Shown: positions 23,316 through 33,535, counted from the first letter of the stretch. The stretch is DNA of 41,819 bases from Candidatus Cryptobacteroides intestinavium (GCA_017694845.1 JADIMI010000008.1:1-41819); one strand, 5' to 3'. The notes: generated by a model not told the origin, from the sequence alone. A program made the numbers and translations.

Positions 23316-25433
23316 ATGTCAGACGGGAACAGAAGCGCCCTTGAAAGCGAAATACAGTATCTTCCGGGTGTGGGACCGAGAAGGGCGGCCCTCCTGAAGA
23401 GCGAGCTGGGAGTCGGGACATTCGGCGACCTGCTCAGGCTGTATCCGTTCCGTTATGTCGACCGGAGCAGCATCACCCCCATATCAGAGATACGCCCCGA
23501 CATGGCATACGTACAGATCAGGGCGGCAGTCATCCGGACGGAGGTCATAGGCGGGAAAAGGCTCAGCGTGACGATAGCAGACAGAAGCGGGGAAATGGAG
23601 GCCGTCTTCTTCAAGGGGATAAAATGGGTGTCGGAGAAGCTGAAGACAGGCAGGGAGTTCATATTCTTCGGCAAGCCGACGAACTTCAACGGAAGGATAA
23701 ACATAGTCCATCCCGACATCGACCCGGTACCGGATGCGCAAGGAATGGAGCAGACAGGCGGATCCATAAACGGAGTGTACAGCAGCACGGAGAAGCTCAG
23801 GAACGGAGGCATTACGGCAAAAGTGATGAACAGGCTGCAGGAGGCCGTGCTGAGGGCGGCCCTGCCTGAAGTGAAAGAGAGCCTTCCTGAGTACATTCTG
23901 AAAGAGAAAGGTCTGGTCGCGATAAGATATGCCCTGAAAAACATCCACTTCCCGGACAATATGACGGCTCTCGAGAAAGCCAGATACAGGCTGAAGTTCG
24001 AGGAACTGTTCTTTCTGCAGCTGTCCCTGCTGAAACAGAAATACATACGCCGGCGTGGAGAGAACGGGATAATGATGTCACGGGTAGGAGAGGCATTCAA
24101 TCTCTGCTACAGGGCCCTGCCTTTCGATCTGACGGGAGCGCAGAAAAGGGTGATACGCGAGATAAGGGAGGATATGCGCAGCGGCCACCAGATGAACCGG
24201 CTGCTGCAGGGGGATGTGGGCAGCGGCAAGACAATGGTGGCGGTCCTGTCCGCCCTGATCGCCGTCGGCAACGGATACCAGGCCTGCATAATGGCCCCGA
24301 CAGAAGTGCTTGCGCAGCAGCATTACAGAAACATCATAAAATATCTGGAGCCGACAGGGGTGAAGGCAGCGCTCCTTACAGGCAGCAGCCGTACCGCCGA
24401 GCGCAGGGAGATCCACTCCGGTCTTGAAGATGGCACGATCGGGATCATAGTCGGGACCCACGCCCTGATAGAGGATGATGTCCGTTTCCGCAATCTCGGA
24501 CTCGCCGTTATAGATGAACAGCACAGGTTCGGAGTCGAGCAGAGGGCAAAGCTATGGAGGAAATCATCGTCAGGGATACCTCCCCACGTACTGGTGATGA
24601 CCGCCACCCCCATACCGAGGACCCTGGCGATGACCCTGTACGGAGACCTGGATGTATCGGTCATAGACGAGCTTCCTCCGGGAAGGAAACCTGTCCTGAC
24701 AATGCACGCCACGGAAGGGAAGCGCAATGCACTGTACAGGTTCATGAAGGACCAGATCGCCCTCGGTCGCCAGGTGTTCGTCGTCTATCCCCTCATCTTT
24801 GAAAGCGAGACACTGGACTACAGGAACCTTGAACAGGGCTTCGACCAGATAGCCCGTGCCTTCCCGCTCCCAGACTACAAGGTCGCGATAGTCCACGGGA
24901 AACAGAGCAACGAGGAGAAACGGTTCAATATGGATGCCTTCGCTGCCGGCAGGGCGAATATCCTCGTGGCCACTTCCGTGATCGAGGTGGGCGTCGATGT
25001 GCCGAATGCGTCCGTCATGGTGATCGAGAGCGCCGAGCGGTTCGGGCTCAGCCAGCTGCATCAGCTCCGCGGCAGGGTCGGACGCGGGTCCGAGAGATCC
25101 TACTGCATACTGATGACAGGGGACAAGGTCAGCAAGGAATCCAGACACAGGATAGAGCTGATGTGCTCGACTGAAAACGGGTTCGAGCTTGCCGAAGAGG
25201 ATATGAAGATGCGCGGCCCCGGAGATCTGGAGGGGACACAGCAGAGCGGGCTCCCGATATCCCTGAACATCGCCTCGGTAGCAAAGGATGGGATCATACT
25301 GAACGATGCCCGGGCATACGCGGAATCCGTACTTGAACGCGACCCAGGCCTGACATCATCCGCCAACGCCCTGCTGAGGGAGGAGCTGCGCAAGGAAAAA
25401 TACAATATCCGCGACTACAGCCAGATCAGCTGA
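23316..25433 (+). CDS. recG: ATP-dependent DNA helicase RecG
   Basis: RecG remodels stalled forks and Holliday junctions. The 705-residue protein has an N-terminal helix-hairpin-helix region (LPGVGPRRAALLKSELGV), an OB-fold wedge domain at about 60-160, and two helicase lobes. Walker A QGDVGSGKTMV has Lys305. DEQHRFGV at 400-407 is the family form of the DExH box. MTATPIPRTLAMTLYGDLDVS is motif III, and the TRG/motif VI region reads SQLHQLRGRVGRG. It ends in the typical PGDLEGTQQSG segment and C-terminal helices. It is monocistronic, followed by the leader of the TonB operon. Confidence 0.97.
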   Translation: MSDGNRSALESEIQYLPGVGPRRAALLKSELGVGTFGDLLRLYPFRYVDRSSITPISEIRPDMAYVQIRAAVIRTEVIGGKRLSVTIADRSGEMEAVFFKGIKWVSEKLKTGREFIFFGKPTNFNGRINIVHPDIDPVPDAQGMEQTGGSINGVYSSTEKLRNGGITAKVMNRLQEAVLRAALPEVKESLPEYILKEKGLVAIRYALKNIHFPDNMTALEKARYRLKFEELFFLQLSLLKQKYIRRRGENGIMMSRVGEAFNLCYRALPFDLTGAQKRVIREIREDMRSGHQMNRLLQGDVGSGKTMVAVLSALIAVGNGYQACIMAPTEVLAQQHYRNIIKYLEPTGVKAALLTGSSRTAERREIHSGLEDGTIGIIVGTHALIEDDVRFRNLGLAVIDEQHRFGVEQRAKLWRKSSSGIPPHVLVMTATPIPRTLAMTLYGDLDVSVIDELPPGRKPVLTMHATEGKRNALYRFMKDQIALGRQVFVVYPLIFESETLDYRNLEQGFDQIARAFPLPDYKVAIVHGKQSNEEKRFNMDAFAAGRANILVATSVIEVGVDVPNASVMVIESAERFGLSQLHQLRGRVGRGSERSYCILMTGDKVSKESRHRIELMCSTENGFELAEEDMKMRGPGDLEGTQQSGLPISLNIASVAKDGIILNDARAYAESVLERDPGLTSSANALLREELRKEKYNIRDYSQIS

Positions 25434-25461
25434 CAGAATACAGCCGTACCGCGAGGTCCTA

Positions 25462-25491
25462 TTGTTTTTATGGAATAATTGTCTAACTTTG
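25462..25491 (+). promoter_or_regulatory. Distal promoter upstream of the TonB receptor operon
   Basis: TTG (25462-25464), 19 bp, then TAACTTTG (25484-25491), an exact -7 box. It would produce a leader of about 125 nt containing a hairpin and ending at the operon start. Confidence 0.55.
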
Positions 25492-25509
25492 TCCGCAACG
25501 GCTTGACAA

Positions 25510-25546
25510 ATATCTATCCGAAATCCCCCTTTCCGGCTATAGATAT
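25510..25546 (+). promoter_or_regulatory. Leader hairpin before the TonB receptor operon
   Basis: ATATCTAT (25510-25517) pairs with ATAGATAT (25539-25546). An inner CCG/CGG pair (25518-25520, 25534-25536) adds to the stem with a 2-nt bulge. It lies between the two promoters and could be an RNA structure in the distal transcript or a DNA operator for the proximal promoter. Confidence 0.4.
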
Positions 25547-25571
25547 CCATAACTATACATACAATTGAGGA

Positions 25572-25602
25572 TTGCCCTGCATTTGCATAGATGGTAATTT
25601 TG
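25572..25602 (+). promoter_or_regulatory. Proximal promoter of the TonB receptor operon
   Basis: TTG (25572-25574), 20 bp, then TAATTTTG (25595-25602), an exact -7 box. The ATG of the receptor follows 22 bp later, so the 5' leader is very short. Confidence 0.7.
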
Positions 25603-25624
25603 CGGGCTCAACTTTTACTGGACA

Positions 25625-28432
25625 ATGAAAAGGAGAATCATAACGGCTACTCTTGCATTGCTGGCGGCTTATACAGTGCTTCCGGCACAGAACAGCAATA
25701 TAACTGTCAGAGGCGGCATCATATCTGAAGAGGACGGAAGTCCGGTAGATTTCGCAAGCATTCTGCTGTCCCCCTCCAATATGTACTCGATGACAGACAA
25801 GGATGGCCGGTTCAGCATAGAGAATGTCCCTTCGGGAGAGATAACTCTCTCTGTGGAATTCTTCGGAATGGAGAAGGTCGACACGACGTTCACCGCAATG
25901 GCCGGAGAGACGGTGGACCTGAATCTGAAGATGAGACCCGTGTCGTTCCGTCTGGAGCACGTAGTGGTGACAGCGACCCAGAACAAGGCCGGGAGCAGCA
26001 CCGCATCCAATATCTCCAGACAGGCGATGGACCATATGCAGACCAGTTCCATAAATGATGTAATGGCACTGCTCCCCGGAGTGGAGATATCCAACCCCGA
26101 CCTCTCCTCCGCACAGAGCCTGACCATAAGGTCCATTAACGGGGCATCTGTCCCGAACAACGCCCTGGGCACAGCCATCTATATGGATGGAGCGCCTCTG
26201 TCGAACAATGCCAACCTGCAGACACTCAGTCCTGTGATCGGAGGATCCACATCGACGCCGGCAGGGGGGGCGGATCCATCATCAGGAGTTGATGTCAGAG
26301 GACTGTCCGCCGACAATATCGAGTCCATCGAGGTCATCCGCGGAATACCATCTGTCGAATACGGAGACCTCACATCCGGGGCCGTCATTGTCAAGTCAAA
26401 GGCAGGAGAGTCCCCTCTCACAGTCCGGTTCAAGGCCAATCCGAACATATACCAGGTCTCCGCAGCCAAGGGGTTCTCTCTCGGCGGGAGGGCCGGCGAC
26501 CTCAACGTATCAGCAGACTACGCCTACAACCAGAACAGCCTCACCCAGTCGTTCGCATTCTACCAGAGGGCCAACGCCAAGGCCCTGTGGAGCGTCATGG
26601 TCGGCGACCACACAAGTTCCAATACATCCTTCACCTTCACATACGGACGTGACACCCGGAACAGGAATCCGGATGATACATATCCGGTGGAGTCCAGAGC
26701 CAATGAAATCGGAATAAGGCTCAACAACAACGGAAGCGCGTACATCAACAGGGAATGGCTGAAATCCATCAACTGGACCGTGTCGGCAAGCTATACCGAC
26801 AAGAAGTCATACTACCTCTCCACAGCCACCAACGCGACAAGCCTCTATTCCACGGCGATGGAGAATGCCGTATACACCAATATCCCCGGACTGGAGATCT
26901 CCGACACAGACGGGAATCCGATAACATCCCTTCCGTCAGGCTCCGAGGATATCAAGGGCACCATACTCCCCTACAGCTATGAATATTTCTACAACATCTA
27001 CGGCAAGGAAGTCAACGCTTACGCAAAACTGAACTTCGATATGAGCCACACCTGGGGCAATGTCACAGACAGGCTGCTTGCAGGTGCAGACTTCAAGACC
27101 GACGGCAACCTCGGGGAAGGGGCCGTATACAATGATGACACACCGCCGTACAGAAGTATAGACAATACGGCATCCGGCTACAGGAAACGCCCTTACTATG
27201 ACATACCTTTTGTCAACCAGCTCGGAGTCTATGTCGAGGACCAGTTCAACTACAGGTTCGCACAAAGAGAGCTGAACATATCCGCCGGACTGCGTTTCGA
27301 CTATGTGAACGGGCTCACGGCGCTGGCGCCGAGAATCAACGCATCCATAGATGCCTGCCCGTGGATGACCATCCGTGGAGGCTGGGGCATCACCAACAAG
27401 GCGCCTACATCCCTGTACCTCTATCCGAACTATGCATACCACGACCTTGTATTATATAACGGTATGGATGTCAACAGGCCAGAGGAAGAAAGGCTTCTCG
27501 TGGCACAGACCACAGTCTATGATGTGTCGAACCCGGACCTCGAGATAGCCAGCAACCGCAAGGCGGAGATCGGAATCGACTTCAACATAAAGAAAAGGTT
27601 CAGGGTATCGGTCACGGCTTATGATGAATACATGAAGAACGGATACAGTTTCGGGACCGACATAGGCTCGTTCCACTGGATGACATACACCAACTACAAG
27701 GTGGCAGACGAGAACCCCGGTTCAATCCCGACCCTGACAAAGGGAGACACCTACTCATCGTTCTTCATGACATACAGTCCGATGAACAGCCAGACCGTCC
27801 GCAACAGCGGAGTGGAATACGAGATCGATCTCGGGAGGTTCGACGCCATCCGCACATCCTTCTACATCAACGGAGCCTGGATGAAAGGTTACTATCAGAC
27901 CAACGGGAACTCATTCGGGACAAGGAAACCTGCAGGAGGGTCGCCGGAATACAATGTAGCCATCTACGATGCCTGCCCGCAGAACCATTCCGAACGGTTC
28001 AACACGACACTCAGGATCACGCACAACATCCCGAAGATCGGACTGGCCATCACTCTTACCGGACAGTTCACCTGGTTCTACAAATACTGGACGGAATACC
28101 CTTACAACGACGAGATGCCGAGCATGTACATTTCCCACGAGGACGGGAAGGTGTATGCTTTCGACCCGTCATTCAAGGACGATCCTGAATTCTCCTATAT
28201 GATCCCGTCCCTCAGCCCGGGAAGGTTCACAATGGAGCAGTACCAGCCGTACGCCATATTCAACCTCAATGTGAGCAAGGAGATCGGAGACGCTCTGACA
28301 GCATCGTTCTATGTGAACAATATGTTCAACAGCCATCCTCTGTACAAGAGAAGGACTACAGGATCATACATAGACATAACGGAGAACATCCCGATATTCT
28401 TCGGGTTCGAACTGAAGGTATCGATCAGATAA
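25625..28432 (+). CDS. TonB-dependent outer-membrane receptor with carboxypeptidase-like N-domain
   Basis: A 935-residue receptor that should import a scarce nutrient across the outer membrane using TonB energy. Signal peptide MKRRIITATLALLAAYTVLPAQ is followed by a CarboxypepD_reg-like beta domain (about 25-110). Next are a TonB-box-like HVVVTATQN and the plug (about 120-265, with MALLPGVEISNP and IESIEVIRGIPSVEYGDLTSGAV). A 22-strand barrel runs to the end. The barrel carries KAPT at 592-595 and NPDL at 636-639, resembling the FRAP and NPNL boxes of heme receptors, with a His at 606 between them. These boxes also occur in other receptors. There is no SusD partner, so it is not a typical glycan system. 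It is first in a seven-gene operon with proteases and a HmuY-like lipoprotein. Confidence 0.92.
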   Translation: MKRRIITATLALLAAYTVLPAQNSNITVRGGIISEEDGSPVDFASILLSPSNMYSMTDKDGRFSIENVPSGEITLSVEFFGMEKVDTTFTAMAGETVDLNLKMRPVSFRLEHVVVTATQNKAGSSTASNISRQAMDHMQTSSINDVMALLPGVEISNPDLSSAQSLTIRSINGASVPNNALGTAIYMDGAPLSNNANLQTLSPVIGGSTSTPAGGADPSSGVDVRGLSADNIESIEVIRGIPSVEYGDLTSGAVIVKSKAGESPLTVRFKANPNIYQVSAAKGFSLGGRAGDLNVSADYAYNQNSLTQSFAFYQRANAKALWSVMVGDHTSSNTSFTFTYGRDTRNRNPDDTYPVESRANEIGIRLNNNGSAYINREWLKSINWTVSASYTDKKSYYLSTATNATSLYSTAMENAVYTNIPGLEISDTDGNPITSLPSGSEDIKGTILPYSYEYFYNIYGKEVNAYAKLNFDMSHTWGNVTDRLLAGADFKTDGNLGEGAVYNDDTPPYRSIDNTASGYRKRPYYDIPFVNQLGVYVEDQFNYRFAQRELNISAGLRFDYVNGLTALAPRINASIDACPWMTIRGGWGITNKAPTSLYLYPNYAYHDLVLYNGMDVNRPEEERLLVAQTTVYDVSNPDLEIASNRKAEIGIDFNIKKRFRVSVTAYDEYMKNGYSFGTDIGSFHWMTYTNYKVADENPGSIPTLTKGDTYSSFFMTYSPMNSQTVRNSGVEYEIDLGRFDAIRTSFYINGAWMKGYYQTNGNSFGTRKPAGGSPEYNVAIYDACPQNHSERFNTTLRITHNIPKIGLAITLTGQFTWFYKYWTEYPYNDEMPSMYISHEDGKVYAFDPSFKDDPEFSYMIPSLSPGRFTMEQYQPYAIFNLNVSKEIGDALTASFYVNNMFNSHPLYKRRTTGSYIDITENIPIFFGFELKVSIR

Positions 28433-28465
28433 GATATACAATATTAATTACTAATGGTTACAGAT

Positions 28466-29731
28466 ATGAAAAAGATTATGTTTTTGATTATGGCGGCCGC
28501 TGCGGCCCTGTCCATAACATCGTGCGACCCGAATGAATCGAAGGTCAGCGCGATATCGGTAAACGCTGTCATCGATGAATCCGCACTTGAAGAAATCGGC
28601 ATAAGCGCAGAAAGCTATACAGTGACTTTCACAAATGCCAATACAGGACTGACCGTCACGGCAGAGAGCGAGAACGGCATCGCCACCGCCACCGGTCTGA
28701 CCCCGGGTCTCTACAATATCCTTGCAAATGCTTCTCTGGCAGTAGAGACCAATGCCTATATCCTGTCGGGAAGCGCCAGCAATGTGAACCTTACGACGGA
28801 TGGGCAGGAAGTGACGATCGCCATTACCGCCACAAAGGAATCAGCCCTTATATTCAAGGAGATCTATTATGCAGGATGCACATTCCCGAGTCCGAGCGCA
28901 AGCGATCCGGAAGCGACCGCCACATATTTCAGGGACCAGTTCTATGAGATATACAACAACAGCAGCGAGACTGTATATGTGGACGGGATGTGCATAGCTG
29001 AGACCATCTTCTCCGACTACACGTTCACGGTACGCTATGAATACCCTATCGAGAACGCGGATGACTACGTATATGTCCAGACCGTATGGCAGCTCCCTGG
29101 GGACGGGACCCAGTATCCTGTAGCCCCGGGAGAATCGATAGTCATCGCACAGTGGGGCACCAACCACAAGGCCGAGAGCCTGACAAAGGGGGCAAGCCCT
29201 GTGGACCTTTCCGGCGCTGAATTCGAGGCTGTGGAAGGAGAGTCCGAGACCTGGGATGGGATCGTGCTCACCGACAATGCAGCCATCAATATGGTCAAGG
29301 CCGTAAACGCAAGAGGCTTCAGCATACCTCAGTGGCTGACATCCACGAGCGGGTCGCAGTATGTGATCTTCAAGCCATCCGAGCCTTTCCGCACCACTGA
29401 CTTCCTCACGGCCAATGATGACCCTAACTCGACTGCACTCGAGATACCTATCTCAGATGTGATTGATGCCGTCCAGTCTGTCAGTGGACCTGAGAGACTC
29501 AATTTCCTCGGTCTTCCTACATCCCTCGATGCCGGGGCGGTCTGGGTGGATGAGCCAAACGGATACAACGGACAGAGCATCTCCAGGAAGATCAGCCGCA
29601 CTGAAGAGGATGGAAGGGTCGTATATCAGGATACCAACAACACGAGCGATGATTTCGAGGTGAACGACACCCCTGAAGTCAGGAGGAACGGTGCAGGCAT
29701 TCCGGCATGGAACACCTGGATCCAGGAATAA
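28466..29731 (+). CDS. DUF4876-type lipoprotein
   Basis: A 421-residue predicted lipoprotein. The signal MKKIMFLIMAAAAALSITSC ends in a lipobox with the Cys at residue 20. Acidic residues follow (DPNE), compatible with the Bacteroidetes surface-export signal. The first 110 residues resemble an Ig-like/carboxypeptidase-regulatory fold (SYTVTFTNANTGLTVTAESE). The rest (IFKEIYYAGCTFP, then FYEIYNNSSETVYVDGMCIA) looks like the lamin-tail-like core of DUF4876. Such proteins are usually paired with a TonB receptor and a DUF6850 barrel protein in Bacteroidetes. The function is unestablished; a surface ligand-binding partner of the receptor is my inference. An ATG four codons upstream (28454) is possible. 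Confidence 0.75.
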   Translation: MKKIMFLIMAAAAALSITSCDPNESKVSAISVNAVIDESALEEIGISAESYTVTFTNANTGLTVTAESENGIATATGLTPGLYNILANASLAVETNAYILSGSASNVNLTTDGQEVTIAITATKESALIFKEIYYAGCTFPSPSASDPEATATYFRDQFYEIYNNSSETVYVDGMCIAETIFSDYTFTVRYEYPIENADDYVYVQTVWQLPGDGTQYPVAPGESIVIAQWGTNHKAESLTKGASPVDLSGAEFEAVEGESETWDGIVLTDNAAINMVKAVNARGFSIPQWLTSTSGSQYVIFKPSEPFRTTDFLTANDDPNSTALEIPISDVIDAVQSVSGPERLNFLGLPTSLDAGAVWVDEPNGYNGQSISRKISRTEEDGRVVYQDTNNTSDDFEVNDTPEVRRNGAGIPAWNTWIQE

Positions 29732-29787
29732 TCCGATCCCGGAAAGAAGGAACAGACAGTATTTTTACGTCAAACTGACGAACAGAA

Positions 29788-31332
29788 ATGAAGAGAATCG
29801 CCTTGACAGGACTGCTTCTCGGCCTCGGAGCGCTCTGCTCCAGGGCCGGGGACAGCCCGTATACAATCAACAGCCAGGTCCTGAAGGAGAACAATTTCAG
29901 GAATTCGCTCTGGATGGAAAGCTACAATGTCGCCGGACTTGCCTTCAGGCCGTTCCGGCTGTATAACGACCTTGACATCTCCTATGATGGCGAGTACGGA
30001 GCCTTCCGTCCACAGCAGCAGGCCACCGAGAGGAACAGCATATCCCTCAATACCAGCGGCTCCACATATCTCGGCAAATTCCTGGTCTGGGGCAGTTTCT
30101 CTTTCAGGAACATCTTCGAGCAGGGGGTGAAGTACAATGCAATGTCATACGAGATAGAGGATGACATGCCGTATTTCATAGCGGATGCCAATCCGAGCCC
30201 GTGGCAGAAACAGGAGTATGACCTGCAGGCGAAGATAGCTTCCCCGGTGCTGTGGGATCACATATCCTTCGGGCTCGGGGTGCACTATGTCACAAAGGTG
30301 GGGGCCAAGCAGATAGACCCGACCGCAGAGACATACAAATACAATATCGAAATAACCCCGTCAATCACAGTGGATCTCGGCAAAGGGCATTATCTCGGCA
30401 TCAACGGGCTTTATGACAACCGGTTCGAGATAGCGGACCCTTCACTGAACAACCAGTGGAAGAGCCAGCGCGTATATATCGGCCGCGGCCTCGGAGAGGC
30501 GTTCACACACAAGATCGGTGACAACGATGGAATGCAGGAAGGAATGTTCAGCGCCACCAGGTACGGGGGCGGCATCCAGTACGGATATTCCGGGGATGTG
30601 GAGCTGATGGCCGACTTCAGCTGCATTATCAAGGACGAGCTTATGCGCAACAACCCGAAACAGCCGCGTACCTACGGAGGCATCAGCCAGAACGACTTGA
30701 CGGGCAGGATAGAGCTGCTGTTCGGAGAAGGCTGGAGCAACCATCTGTGGCTGACCGGAGAGTACCGGGACACCAGGGGCACGGAATACACCCAGGCCTT
30801 CAACTCCTCCCCGGGGATGCAGCTGTGGGAGACCTTGAGCACGATAGAGATGAGCAGCTACAGATATATCCAGGCGAGGCTGGGATATGACCACCAGTTC
30901 GGAGCATCCGACGAGAGAGGATATTCCTGGATGGCGGGTGCGGAGGCTGCCTTCGAAATGAAAGACGACAGCTACTACCTTCCGGTATCCACATACGGCT
31001 ACACCAACGCGACGGCCGGAGTGTTCGGGGCGAAACAGTTCAAGTTCAGGAAATCGTCCCTGGTGATAAGGCTGGATGCGGGATACAGCCTGAATCTCGG
31101 AGGAGAATATGTCTACGGAGGCTCATACCCCGACTATCCGACAGTGGAGCTGTACCGATATGACATTGCCTTCCATACAGCCGACTGGTTCAGGGCCGGA
31201 GGAAAAATATCATACACAATCAACGTTAAAAGGGTGAACTTTGCTTTCAACCTGATGGCCGACTGGTTCAGACCTTCAGGAATGGATATGGACAGGACAG
31301 TCTGCAAGGGTTCATTCGGGATCATATTCTGA
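29788..31332 (+). CDS. DUF6850-type outer-membrane beta-barrel protein
   Basis: A 514-residue protein with signal peptide MKRIALTGLLLGLGALCSRA followed by alternating amphipathic strands rich in Tyr, Trp and Gly through to the C-terminal Phe (KGSFGIIF). This is the signature of an outer-membrane barrel. Strands such as YLGKFLVWGSFSFRNIFEQ and HLWLTGEYRDTRGTEY are typical. It resembles the DUF6850 barrel proteins that follow a TonB receptor and a DUF4876 lipoprotein. A small inverted repeat CGTCA-AAC-TGACG lies just before the gene (29768-29780). The function is unknown; it may form the outer-membrane partner for the lipoprotein or for the proteases. The next gene starts 9 bp on. Confidence 0.75.
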   Translation: MKRIALTGLLLGLGALCSRAGDSPYTINSQVLKENNFRNSLWMESYNVAGLAFRPFRLYNDLDISYDGEYGAFRPQQQATERNSISLNTSGSTYLGKFLVWGSFSFRNIFEQGVKYNAMSYEIEDDMPYFIADANPSPWQKQEYDLQAKIASPVLWDHISFGLGVHYVTKVGAKQIDPTAETYKYNIEITPSITVDLGKGHYLGINGLYDNRFEIADPSLNNQWKSQRVYIGRGLGEAFTHKIGDNDGMQEGMFSATRYGGGIQYGYSGDVELMADFSCIIKDELMRNNPKQPRTYGGISQNDLTGRIELLFGEGWSNHLWLTGEYRDTRGTEYTQAFNSSPGMQLWETLSTIEMSSYRYIQARLGYDHQFGASDERGYSWMAGAEAAFEMKDDSYYLPVSTYGYTNATAGVFGAKQFKFRKSSLVIRLDAGYSLNLGGEYVYGGSYPDYPTVELYRYDIAFHTADWFRAGGKISYTINVKRVNFAFNLMADWFRPSGMDMDRTVCKGSFGIIF

Positions 31333-31341
31333 GAAAATTTT

Positions 31342-33522
31342 ATGAGAAAGACAATCCTTTCAGCAGCTCTTGCCATAGGTGTCTGTGCCGGAGCGTCAGG
31401 TCAGACCGGTGCGTCATTCGCCATTGTCGTGGACGACGGCAGCTATACACGGTGCAGGACAGAGATCGAGCTGTATATGAATGCCGTCAGGGAACAGGGG
31501 CTCGATGCCTTCATTCTCGAGAAGCAGTGGGAAAGCCCTGACGAGATCAGGGACACATTGAGATATTACTATGCCAACCGCCACCTTGAAGGGGCGGTTT
31601 TCATCGGAGATATACCGGTCCCTATGATCAGGAAGGCCCAGCATTTCGCATCAGCGTTCAAGATGGATGAAGAAAGGTTTCCGATGAGGGACTCCTCCAT
31701 TCCTTCCGACCGGTTCTACGATGATTTCGACCTGGAATTCGAGTATGTCGGAAGGGATTCCGTCGAGACGGAATTCTTCTACTACAACCTCTCCCCGGAA
31801 AGCCCCCAGTATATTGAATGCGACATATATTCCGGAAGGATCAGGCCATCCGGCAGATTCGGGGACATATATGAGGAACTGTCCCGATACCTCGCCAAGG
31901 TGGCAAGGCTCAAGGGAGAGAAGAACACCCTGGACAAAGTCACTTCATATACCGGCGACGGCTCGTTCTCCAACAGCCTGATAGCCTGGAAGGATGAGAC
32001 GATCACACTGCAGGAGCAGTTCCCGCTTGCAGGAAAGACAGGTGACGGCACAAAATTCTATGCTTTCGCGATGTATCCTGTAATGAAGGATATAATGATC
32101 GGAGAGATCCAGCGCAACGATCTTGATGTAGTCATTTTCCACGAACACGGAATGCCTGACAGGCAGTATCTGACCGCCATTCCGGATGAATCGGGATACA
32201 GAGACTATATGTCCGGAGGCTATGAGCTGGGCAGGTTCTATGCCCGGTCCGCCTACCGGAACGCAATAATGAGAGGGAAGTCACCGCAGGAGGCCGGAGC
32301 CGGTCTTTCCTCCCGCTACGGCATAGACTCTACCTGGTACTGCGATGCATTCGATCCTGCAGTGGAGGAGGCGGATTCGCTTCTTGACCTAAAGACAGGC
32401 ATTGTCCTGGAAGATATCCAGAAGGCGGCTCCGAATGTACGCCTGGCGATTTTCGATGCCTGCTACAACGGTGATTTCAGGGAAGATGACTGTATCGCAT
32501 CAAGGTATATCATGGCCGGAGGCAACACCGTCGTCGCCATCGGGAATTCGGCCAACGTGCTCCAGGACAAGTCATCCTCTGACCTGATGGGAATGCTTGC
32601 CTGTGGATACAGCGTGGGAGAGTGGATGCAGCAGGTCAACATATTAGAATCCCACATACTCGGAGACCCGACATTCAGGTTCACTCCGCCGGCATCCGCT
32701 GTCAGGCCAGACCTGAAGAATACCGATCCCGGATACTGGCTCGGATATGTAGACGACAGATATCCGTGCGACATACAGGGACTTGCCCTGCACAGGCTGT
32801 ACAGTCTGCACTATGAGGGGCTTCCCGGACTCCTGCAGGAGATATATGACACATCAGACTATTATATGCTCAGGCTGCAGTGTATGCACCTGCTCGCCCA
32901 CTACAGGGGTGACGCATACGTCTCCCTGCTGGAGAAAGCCTTCGATGACCCGTACGAGTTCATCCGGAGAAAGGCGGCCTACTATGCAGGCAAGACCGGA
33001 TCCGCTGACCTGCTGGAACCGCTTGCCGAAATGTATCTGAACGAATACAATGCCCTGCGGGTGGCATTCAACATAGTCAGCGGCGGCTCGAAGTTCCGTG
33101 ACAGGGAATTCGTCAGAGTCCTTATGGATATGGTAGCCGGCTCTGACTTCATATTCGACAAGGAAGCCTTTGCAAAGGAGGCTGAAGACAGGCTCGATGC
33201 CCAGTGCAGGATGGAGGAAGGCTCACGCAAGGCGCTGGAAGACAAGGATGCACAAATGAGAAGCCTGTACATATCATCTATGCGCAACAACCCCTATCCG
33301 CATCTGGCAGATGCCTGCATCGATGCAGTGAAGGATGACAGCGAGACGACGGAGCTGCGGACACAGATAGCGGAAGTGCTCGGCTGGTATGTCTATTCAT
33401 ACAACAGGGAAGATATCGTCCGCAGCCTGCAGGAATATCTGGACAGCGGGGCTGAAATCCCGGACGCATTGAGAGGAGAGATAGTCAAGACCATAGGGAG
33501 GCTGTCCGACTACCTTAGATAG
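31342..33522 (+). CDS. Gingipain/caspase-like cysteine protease with HEAT-like C-terminus, paralog 1
   Basis: A 726-residue exported protein. Signal MRKTILSAALAIGVCAGASG carries a Cys, but with Val at -1 it is not a lipobox. The first 460 residues show a clan CD (C25/gingipain-like) layout. GAVFIGDIPVPMIR precedes FHEHGMPDRQYL, where His269 is the likely catalytic base. FDACYNGDFREDD has Cys374 as the likely nucleophile. The following GGNTVVAIGNSANVLQD and HILGDPTFRFTP segments are also gingipain-like. From about 500 onward, repeated helices (DPYEFIRRKAAYYAGKTGSA) resemble HEAT repeats. No T9SS C-terminal domain is seen, so it is probably periplasmic. The next gene is a close paralog. Confidence 0.8.
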   Translation: MRKTILSAALAIGVCAGASGQTGASFAIVVDDGSYTRCRTEIELYMNAVREQGLDAFILEKQWESPDEIRDTLRYYYANRHLEGAVFIGDIPVPMIRKAQHFASAFKMDEERFPMRDSSIPSDRFYDDFDLEFEYVGRDSVETEFFYYNLSPESPQYIECDIYSGRIRPSGRFGDIYEELSRYLAKVARLKGEKNTLDKVTSYTGDGSFSNSLIAWKDETITLQEQFPLAGKTGDGTKFYAFAMYPVMKDIMIGEIQRNDLDVVIFHEHGMPDRQYLTAIPDESGYRDYMSGGYELGRFYARSAYRNAIMRGKSPQEAGAGLSSRYGIDSTWYCDAFDPAVEEADSLLDLKTGIVLEDIQKAAPNVRLAIFDACYNGDFREDDCIASRYIMAGGNTVVAIGNSANVLQDKSSSDLMGMLACGYSVGEWMQQVNILESHILGDPTFRFTPPASAVRPDLKNTDPGYWLGYVDDRYPCDIQGLALHRLYSLHYEGLPGLLQEIYDTSDYYMLRLQCMHLLAHYRGDAYVSLLEKAFDDPYEFIRRKAAYYAGKTGSADLLEPLAEMYLNEYNALRVAFNIVSGGSKFRDREFVRVLMDMVAGSDFIFDKEAFAKEAEDRLDAQCRMEEGSRKALEDKDAQMRSLYISSMRNNPYPHLADACIDAVKDDSETTELRTQIAEVLGWYVYSYNREDIVRSLQEYLDSGAEIPDALRGEIVKTIGRLSDYLR

Positions 33523-33535
33523 ACGAGGAAGTATC

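Noticed and set aside
25625..31332. SusC/SusD polysaccharide utilisation locus
   Set aside because: There is no SusD-like gene, no glycoside hydrolase, and the partners are DUF4876/DUF6850-type proteins and proteases.
31342..31410. Lipoprotein signal in the first caspase-like protease
   Set aside because: The Cys in AIGVC has Val at -1, which does not fit a lipobox.
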